DNA of 64,000 nt from Mytilus trossulus. Its lineage: Eukaryota > Mollusca > Bivalvia > Mytilida > Mytilidae. A model generated the notes under the pieces. It did no database searches and was not told the DNA's origin. It was given only the letters and a program-made list of their open reading frames with translations. Both the position numbers and the translations under genes were made by a program. This document shows, piece after piece, positions 56,502 to 64,000 of this stretch. Location of the stretch: the NCBI RefSeq assembly GCF_036588685.1, contig NC_086378.1, positions 42,881,578 through 42,945,577 of the forward strand, written 5' to 3'. The stretch's first letter is position 1. Each line of letters opens with the position of its first letter.

Positions 56502-57048
56502 GTAGCTGCGGAACCGTAGCTCATAGGTCCTTATGTTATTATTTTATTATTAAATTTAAAATAACAGAAGTACAGTACGTGTAGGGACTTAATTTTATGG
56601 ATGCCTTAATCCGTCTAGATATCAGACTAGACGGACAGTTGTCCCAGTGTAATAAACACCTGCTGTGCAATATCCAGGTGGAAGGTCGTAAATCAATCTG
56701 TACCAGCTTAATTAAAATTTGATTTTACCTGTACAGATATGTTAGTATTTAAGGAGGATAGATATTAATGTAAACTATTGTTTTGTATATTTGAGGAGAA
56801 AAAAAATAAAATATAATTTTAAAATAAATATCATGAATAAGGGATCAAGTTTTTTTTATAACTTGAAAATAAAAGAAAAACGATTTTTAACAATGATTGT
56901 AAAAAATGTGTTGCCAATTATTTTAATAGTGTTAACTAGTGCCAATAAACTATTTTTATTTGTAAATTGTAAATATTTCACTTTATTTAAAATTTATTTA
57001 AAAAAAAAAAAATGTACATGTACCTAAGAGCTACGGTTCCGCAGCTAC
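56502..57048. mobile_element. TIR element, about 547 bp
   Basis: GTAGCTGCGGAACCGTAGCT at 56502 is repeated in inverse orientation at 57029-57048. The interior is AT-rich and has a CGTCTAGATATCAGACTAGACG hairpin-like phrase near 56612; the 78-codon frame at 56791-57027 is lysine-rich low complexity. Non-coding. Confidence 0.75.
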
Positions 57049-57419
57049 AATGTAGGTCGAGGGCTGACAGACTTGCTCAGGAAAGATTTTACCTACCATC
57101 ACTTGTTTGAAGTAACTCAGGCTTCTGTACTGGATTTCTTAAAATTATACCAGTTTAAATTGTACAGGGTGCTATATTCACAGGCGCTTGTTTCTATCCG
57201 TGTGAAGACCCACTATTAACGTATATTTACTCGTTGTCAAATTTGAAATATTTATATATACCAACTAAGATCGGTTAGGGCGGTTTATTGGGAAATTTTC
57301 CACGCAGTTGTTGTAACATCTTTACTGTCGTCACCTTTGAAATTTTAAAGTCGTGCAAGTTATATTGCAAATTACTATTTTTATCTTTGCAGTCTTAATT
57401 AAATAATTTGCATGTGTTC

Positions 57420-58330
57420 AAAATTTTTTACATTGTACCAATGTCAAAATGTCGTCGTCATGTGTGTTGTTCGAAGACACATTTGGTGTCCACACAATAA
57501 CTTTAGTTAAAGTGATGAGATCTCTATGAAATTTAATGAGAGATTCAACACCAGAAAAGGTTGGGATGGATTTTAGGGATGATGGTCATCACCCTGTTGG
57601 AATTAGGGGTCCAAAAGGGGCCCAAAACAAGCATTTTTCTACTTTCAGTATACATTGTGTATTAACTTGTGTATAAGTATTTCAATTGCTCAGAAATTGT
57701 ACCATAATGTTTATTAATACAAGTAGAAGGTTTGGATTCATTTTAGGGGTTATGGTGCCAACAGTTTTGGAAAGAGCCAAAAAGGGGCCAAAAACTAGCA
57801 TTTTTGTAGTTTCTGGACATTTACTTGTGTGTAATTGTATGGATCTCTCTAACATTGTACCACAAGGATCTATACCACTAAAGGAAGGCTGTGATTGAGT
57901 TTGGGGATAATTGCCCAATTTATACAGGAATTAGAAACCAAAAAGGGGCCTAACACAAGCATTTTTCTAGTTTCCATACAATGACTCGTGTTTAAGAATA
58001 TGGATCTCTCTGAAATCGTATAACAAGGTTTTATACTTCAAAGGAAAGGCTGGGTTTAAGTGTGGGGTAATTGCTCCAAAGGGGGTTCAAAAAGTTTGTT
58101 TTTTTTTAATTTTCAACATGTTCAAGAATACTCTTTAATTGCACAGTGTTGCAATAGATTGGTAAGATCTTGACATTTATTGTGTCAGAAACCTATACTT
58201 TGTAAAAAAATTGATCACAATCCAAATTCAGACAGAATTAAGCTTGAATATTGTGTCAAAATTTGCAACAACTGTTTAGGGTTCAACCTCTTCAGTAGTA
58301 TCAGGCTGTTATTTATTCTAATGATGTACT
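57420..58330 (-). mobile_element. Dispersed mussel element, reverse copy
   Basis: Minus-strand copy of the family at 30590 and 38785: GTCGTCGTCATGTG near 57450 mirrors the GACGACGCC end, and near 58250-58290 AACAACTGTTTAGGGTTCAA mirrors the GAACAGTTGGGG start. The unit phrases CCAAAAAGGGGCC(A/T)AA recur. Not coding. Confidence 0.6.
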
Positions 58331-58379
58331 GCTACACCACTGTACAAGGCTATAGGAAGGTTGGTTTGCCTTCAAACTA

Positions 58380-58510
58380 CATTTTTTTTAGTATAAACCA
58401 CCACATTCTGTATGTGCCTGTTCCAAATCAGGGGCCTGTAATTCAGTGGTTGTTGTTCATGTTGTTTGTTGCTGTATATCATAATTGTTTTTCATTCATT
58501 ATTTTATATT
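58380..58510 (+). repeat. Dispersed mussel repeat fragment
   Basis: CCAAATCAGGGGCCTGTAAT TCAGTGGTTGTTG, same family as 46140-46525; directly upstream of the reverse-transcriptase relic. Confidence 0.5.
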
Positions 58511-58515
58511 CAAAA

Positions 58516-58953
58516 TTTGGTGACTATGTGGATCGCATCTATCCCATAGAATTGGAGATAAAGGATACTACAGATACAGTTAAGTCGGCTTCATATCTTG
58601 ACTTACATCTAGAAATTGACAATGAGGGTCGGTTGAAGACAAAACTTTACGACAAAAGAGATGATTTCAGCTTTCCAATTGTGAACTTTCCATTTCTAAG
58701 TAGCAACATTCCAGCAGCACCTGCATACGGGGTATATATATCCCAATTGATACGATATTCCCGTGCTTGCATTTCCTATCATGATTTTCTTGATAGAGGG
58801 TTACTGCTCACAAGGAAGCTATTAAACCAAGAGTTCCAAATGGTGAAGTTGAAATCATCCCTTCATAAATTTTACTGACGCCATCACGAGTTGGTTGACC
58901 GTTATGGAATAACCGTTTCACAAATGATATCGGATATGTTCCTTACGTCGTAA
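58516..58953 (+). pseudogene. Reverse transcriptase C-terminal relic of a retroelement
   Basis: The frame reads FGDYVDRIYPIELEIKDTTD, SASYLDLHLEIDNEG, KLYDKRDDFSFPIVNFPF, SNIPAAPAYGVYISQLIRYS and LLTRKLLNQ, then a stop at 58876-58878, then RHHELVDRYGITVSQM in the same frame to a second stop at 58951. I recognise this as the segment that follows the YIDD active-site motif in a reverse-transcriptase family abundant in molluscs and other invertebrates. The catalytic part is absent (5' truncated) and an internal stop is present, so it is dead. Its 3' tail follows at 59036-59256. Confidence 0.75.
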
Positions 58954-59035
58954 CTACAATCCCCTTCCCTTACATGAATTTGACCTACCGAATTAGACTA
59001 TTTACAGGATTTGTAATCACATAAGCAACACGACG

Positions 59036-59256
59036 GGTGCCGCATGTGGAGCAGAATCTGCTTACCCTTCCGGAGCACCTGAGATCACCCCTAGTTTTTG
59101 GTGGGGTTCGTGTTGTTTATTCTTTAGTTTTCTATGGTGTGTCATGTGTACTATTGTTTTTCTGTTTGTCTTTTTCATTTTTAGCCATGGCGTTGTCAGT
59201 TTGTTTTAGATTTACGAGTTTGACTGTCCCTTTGGTGTCTTTCGTCCCTCTTTTGT
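59036..59256 (+). repeat. 3' tail of the same retroelement
   Basis: Includes CCGCATGTGGAGCAGAATCT and CACCCCTAGTTTTTGGTGGG to CTTTCGTCCCTCTTTTGTAC. The second half matches 39541-39712. Confidence 0.65.
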
Positions 59257-59946
59257 ACATAAATCAGGCTGTTTAGTTTTCTTGTTTAAATTGTTAAACA
59301 TATAAAATTTTGGTGCCAAAAAAATCTCACCTCACTGCAAGTTTTGGACAACCCTAATACCAGTTTGCAAAATAATTGGGTAGACTTTGTAAGATGTAAC
59401 TTAAATACAATCCAGATATTTTTGTTCAAATCCTGCAATAGTTTTGATAGTGAGATATTTGGGGAAGATTTTATTTGGGAGGAGAGGATTCATATAAGAT
59501 AGCTCATGTCTTCAGGATAGCATCTTTATTTCCTGTCTGGTTTTCTTGAAGGATATTTTTTTTAATCAATCTTTAGATCTTTTAGTTGATCAGCTAATAA
59601 AAATTAATCAGAAAAATTGATGATCTATTTTTTGTAAAGTATCTTAAAATTGCCTGTTTTCAGGTTGGTTTGTATGAACATGCTCTTGAAATTTACTTGA
59701 AACTTACTTGAAATTTCTTTCATCTAAAACACAATAATTACAGTATAATTAAAGTAATTTATTTTTTCAGTAAATTTTTTTTCTACATCAAGATAGAAAC
59801 CTCACTAGTAAAAGCTAATGAATAATTAAAAGACAAATTATACAGAATAAGTCAATGTAAGTGCTGAAAATCTATAGACAAAATCAATATCATGTATTCC
59901 AATAATAGACAATTTAAACACAGATATACCTATGTGCTAAGAGATG
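59257..59946. other. Intergenic DNA, nothing recognised
   Basis: No open frame, repeat or motif that I can defend. Confidence 0.35.
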
Positions 59947-60092
59947 TGGACCTTAGTTTATAATTGGAAACAAAGTGGACTTTAGTTTATAATTGGAAAC
60001 AAAGTGGACTCTAGTTTATAATTGGAAACAAAGTGGACTTTAGTTTATAATTGGAAACAAAGTGGACTCTAGTTTATAATTTGAAACAAAGT
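59947..60092 (+). repeat. 29-bp minisatellite, five copies
   Basis: TGGACTTTAGTTTATAATTG plus GAAACAAAG, repeated five times with almost no divergence. The low divergence suggests recent expansion. Located about 0.6 kb upstream of the first recognised DIPK1-like exon. Confidence 0.9.
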
Positions 60093-60698
60093 TTTATCAT
60101 TGTCCTTTTATTAACTTTGCCACTTCTGAGACTTTGATCAGTAAATTTTACCTAGTACATGTACATAAATAAGCATATATGTTCTTGACAAGTTGTTTGA
60201 CATTTGTGAGCATGGCCATGAAAAGAAATATTAAAAGATGTAGTAAGACAATGTGGCTGTTAAAGGGCTGAAGTATTATTCCAAGCTCTTGTCATTTTAC
60301 AAGAAACAAAATCGATTTCATTAAAGTTTATATTTGTTTCAATTAATTTGAAGAAAAAAAAATATTGTCAAGCAACTACAGACTGGAAAATGTATAAATC
60401 AATTTAGACTTGGTGATAAAAATTTAAATTATTGATGGATTTCTATTAAGGAAGCTTTTTATTTTGAGATTGTATTTTAGAGTTTATATGCTGAGCCTGC
60501 TCATTTCAGTTATCAGATCTGTTGAGCATCATCATTGTCTTATTTCAGTTAGACTTTATACAATAGCTATATTTTTTATTGTTTCATTGACTTTTCAGTT
60601 GCTATATAGTTGCAACACAGGTTGAAGAAAACAGAAGTCTTCATGTTAGCTGTTAACATAGTTATTCTGAAATACATATAATGATATATCTTTTGCAG
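60093..60698. other. Sequence immediately upstream of the DIPK1-like gene's first recognised exon
   Basis: Ends in TATATCTTTTGCAG, a good splice acceptor, so part of this is likely intron; an upstream first exon was not found. Confidence 0.4.
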
Positions 60699-60716
60699 AT
60701 TTGGAGACCATGCAGA

Positions 60717-63448
60717 ATGAGAATAATAAGATGTAGGTTAAACCGACTGATCAAGACATCCATTTGTGCCACATTACTTATTTCCTTGGTCTATGTTATA
60801 AGTCTTGTAGTGATAACAGTAAAGGAAAATCAATGTTCAAATGAGGAGTCACTGCATTTCATAGAAGATCTTGTAAGTATATTTTATATTGGTTAGACAA
60901 TATTACTAAATATGCTGCTATTTCTTGGTCAAGGATAAGTTATCATAATAAACCAGTTATAGTGACTTTTTAAATGCAATACGGCAATGTAAAAGTAGTT
61001 TTCACACTGAAAATTTATTCAGATGAGTCCAGTCATTCAATCTATTAAATTTGAAAAATGTTCAATGAAATGATAAAGCAGCTATTGACTTATTGTTTAC
61101 TTTTATTGCTGAAGACTTAGATTAAATTATCGTTTATGAATTACAGTGTGAGGACTACAAAAGTAATAGAATTGAAGGCAGATTATGTGAAGCAATCTGT
61201 GAGTCTAAAGACATTATATTCCAAAAATGTGCAAACTACAGAGGAGGGAAGGTAGTTCTGCTCGCACAATGTAATGGAAGGTGTCAGGAAGGCAAAAATG
61301 TGAAGGCTGTAATCAAAACCAAAAGGTGGGAGGGACATCATTTTGAACCATTGAATTTAGGTACACATGGTAATAAAAGTCTGACTGCAGATAGTTTAAA
61401 CATTGCAAAAACTTTGATGAATGATCTTATTTATTCTACAACAAAAGTAAACATTGGAAGTATCAAAGACATTTTTGAAAAACTATGGGAAATGGATTTC
61501 ACCTCTTTTGTGAAGAGTGCCAGATACCCTGGTGCTGACAATGTTGTCATAGAAAGCTTATGGAAACTATTGAACCAAGATGAATACTTGTTCATGTCGG
61601 TAAATAAGGATAGTCATTTTATTCCAAAGATCTATGGAACATGTGGAGGAGTTTATGTGACGGAGTATGCTCCATCAGGTGAAAATCTCAATTCATCTCC
61701 AAGCATTTTTACTGCTAAGAAAGGAGGCTGGGTTGAACGTGCAAGCATAGCATTGCAAATTTTAGACATTTGTCAGTCATTAGACATAGATTTTCATGAA
61801 CCTTTACATTTTTGTGATGTAAAGGAAGAAAACTTTGGATTAGATTCTAAAAAGCAAGTAAAAATAATTGATACTGACTCTTTATTTTACGACACATCAA
61901 TGATGAAAGATTTAGGAGATCCAAAATGTAAAAGCCACCAAGAATGTGATTTCTTTGATTGTCGAGGATGGTGTGATTTAGAGAAAGAAAAGTGTGTTCC
62001 TAAGAGAACCAATAATAATTTACAGGTAATAAATAAGAAAAATTGAAGTGATACTTTAACACTACATTGTATATTGTGAATACCCTGAAAGAAAAGAGGA
62101 GGTGTGCATAAATAGTATTATATGTTAAAGATTCTGAGAAAATTTCTATACATTTATATTCAGTATTAGAATTTAAGGAGGAGTTGCAGATACCACATTT
62201 CTCTGAAGCAACTTATAAGAAAAAGTTGTATTGACTTTTCTACACCTACATTAATTCATACATCCATGATAAGCTTCAAAACTATCATCAGAAAATTAAG
62301 CTTTCATACACAATTTTGATAACAATACTTCTCCAATCTAGCTCTGATTTTGGAAAACATGTATTTAATTCAAGTAAGTTTTTTTCAAGAAATTTAAGCC
62401 AACACTTCACAGGCTGAATATTTATGCATGTACATTGTACATGTATGATGTATGTAAAAGAAAAGATAACCTACCTACTAGATATTACTTCTTAGTGTTT
62501 AAATTTCTCACACCTCTTTTTTCTATGGTCTTTAGCTATATAGGGATATGGGAATTCTGATTGCTGTGCAAACAAATTTAAGGACATAAGGATATAAAAC
62601 ATAAACATTATGAATCAGAAAAACTATTGATTTCTAACACTCTCATTAGCTAAGTATATTTGTGTCATATTTGTAATATCCAATTGATTATTGCAACCTT
62701 AACTTTACTATTGTTGATCATGTAAATCTATTACATTGTACTTCAACTTAAATAAAACAGCTTTGAAGTGGGTGGTAAAGGGTTATTTCTTATAATTATG
62801 TCTTATTTCACGTTTTTTTCGTACAAGCAACCCCCCCTTTACCACCCTCTTTGAATATGTGCTGTAAACTAATACAATATATTTTATTACACAAGTGGGT
62901 GTACATATGTATATGAAGAAATAATTTGAAAAGAAAATATCAGCAATGGTAAATGTACAAATGTACATGTTTATAATTGGTTATATTGTAATACATGAGT
63001 TTGTTATACTAGTATTGGAGGTTGTGTGAATATTGCAAAAAGATTATCTGTATGGCACCTAGGCTATTATAAAATACCCTAATATGGACATCTGTATTTC
63101 AACACTTTGTACTATTTTGGCATTTGCTAAGGTAACCATTTGCAAATGAGGAGTCTGATTATTTCTTTTAACAATGTTTAATGTAACTCGAAGAGCTATT
63201 TTTTCTTTCAGAATGTTTGTGAAGACGTTTTTATTCCCAGAGCACACAACTTTTACACAGGACTTCTGTTCTACCCACCAAAAGAAATTGCTGCTGAACT
63301 TAAACAACTATTAGAAGATTGTGCTTATCCAAATAAAAATAAAGGTGAAATAGTAAGGACTCCAACACCCACAGAAGTCTTCTGGAAATTAGTAACATTA
63401 TTAAAAAGAAGTAAACATTTGACAAAACAGAATAGAAAAAATAGCTGA
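60717..63448 (+). CDS. DIPK1/FAM69-type divergent protein kinase (single-pass membrane protein)
   Basis: Exons: 60717-60872 (or from 60699 if an upstream exon exists), 61147-62025 and 63212-63448; introns are GT-AG and phase 0. The product is about 423 aa, close to the roughly 430 aa of vertebrate DIPK1A. The N-terminus has basic residues with an R-x-R pattern (R5-C-R7) and one membrane segment (about residues 15-35), as in family members, which are ER type II proteins. Then comes a cysteine-rich part (C53 in CEDYKSNRIEG, then LCEAIC, QKC and QCNGRC). The kinase-like core has CDVKEENFGL (D276, N281) in place of the HRD loop and IIDTD (D294) in place of DFG. A second Cys cluster, KCKSHQECDFFDCRGWC, follows. 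The family's EF-hand-like insert, expected near residues 176-190, is degenerate. In-frame ATGs are at 60681 (inside the presumed intron) and 60717. The family and cysteine pattern are clear; the subtype (A, B or C) is not. Confidence 0.88.
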
Positions 63449-63739
63449 TAAGCATCAACAGAAGCAAAACAGAGTTCAGATCTTTATTTATGAGTATAGT
63501 TCATTCATTTTGTGAGAGAATTGTGTGTATATCCCTTAATTAACTGCATGTAGTGCAAATGTATGTAAGTTTGATATTTATACATAATTTTTTTTTTATA
63601 AATCTAATGTTTATGTTTATTTAGTCTTCCAAGTTTTTTTAAAAATTTATATACATGTACTATGAAATTATTTTATTGCAGTATACATAATAATTTCAAA
63701 TAATTTCACCACTCTTATTGGTTATGTTCAGATATTTTT

Positions 63740-63745
63740 AATAAA
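63740..63745 (+). terminator. Polyadenylation signal AATAAA
   Basis: Canonical AATAAA about 290 bp after the DIPK1-like stop codon; a second AATAAA lies at 63938-63943. Either could end the transcript. Confidence 0.5.
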
Positions 63746-64000
63746 TCAGTCATATTGTAAGCATTACTATATACATGATACAAGAAGGTCTGCAATTGTT
63801 TAGAATCTCTATTTTTTATTCCAGGAATTCTTTAAATTAAATTGGAACTTCAATATTTACATTTTAATATCTGTTCATCCATAAATTACACTTACTGATT
63901 ATATATAATTAAGGTTTGTTCAATGTTTTAGAATCTAAATAAATGCTTAAATCTTCAAATTTTGAAACAGAGCGGCAATTTATGTGAAACACTGTTTGCA

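Noticed and set aside
56791..57027. 78-codon lysine-rich frame
   Set aside because: Lies inside the AT-rich interior of the TIR element 56502-57048; low complexity and no homology pattern.

Overview
The window looks like nuclear DNA of a marine bivalve, most likely a mussel (Mytilus or a close relative). It is AT-rich, its genes have GT-AG introns, and it carries many dispersed repeats that I recognise as typical of mussel genomes. Examples are copies ending in a 'gtctcattggcaat' tail, the 'gaacagttggggcaagtatg' family, and a reverse-transcriptase relic with its 3' tail. No prokaryotic features are present.

Layout. (1) Positions 221-28472 form a very large imperfect inverted repeat. The left arm (221 to about 9900) and right arm (about 17330 to 28472) carry the same blocks in mirror order: an outer 143-bp GC-rich promoter-like block, a large 21-bp satellite, a non-repetitive block, a 42-bp array, an approximately 128-bp array, a second non-repetitive block, a 37-bp palindromic array, a third non-repetitive block and a second 21-bp satellite. 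A 7.4-kb spacer of decayed repeats separates the arms. The arms differ by many substitutions, by array length and by arm-specific transposon insertions, so they are old duplicated copies and not one sequence read twice. I see no real gene here; the long open frames are products of repeat units whose length is a multiple of 3. (2) Positions 29371-54427 (minus strand) hold an 18-exon ankyrin-repeat gene (about 664 aa), assembled here from splice sites. Every intron is phase 0, exon borders fall in the ankyrin hairpin, and the protein ends in a histidine stretch, an acidic tail and a CaaX-like C-N-I-L terminus. Its introns are full of mobile elements: a Tc1/mariner relic containing a MITE, a Helitron inside a dispersed repeat inside another MITE, several TIR elements, a tyrosine-recombinase fragment beside 740-bp direct repeats, and a 161-bp satellite. 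(3) Positions 54430-60700 are intergenic, with foldback and TIR elements, a reverse-transcriptase pseudogene and a 29-bp minisatellite. (4) Positions 60717-63448 (plus strand) encode a DIPK1/FAM69-type divergent protein kinase, a single-pass membrane protein of about 423 aa, oriented divergently from the ankyrin gene.

The two genes show no obvious shared pathway. The most unusual object is the 28-kb inverted satellite complex. Its 21-bp period (two helical turns), mirror-symmetric strand bias and promoter-like outer ends are described under findings. Exon boundaries and repeat ends were read by eye; identities and copy numbers are approximate.
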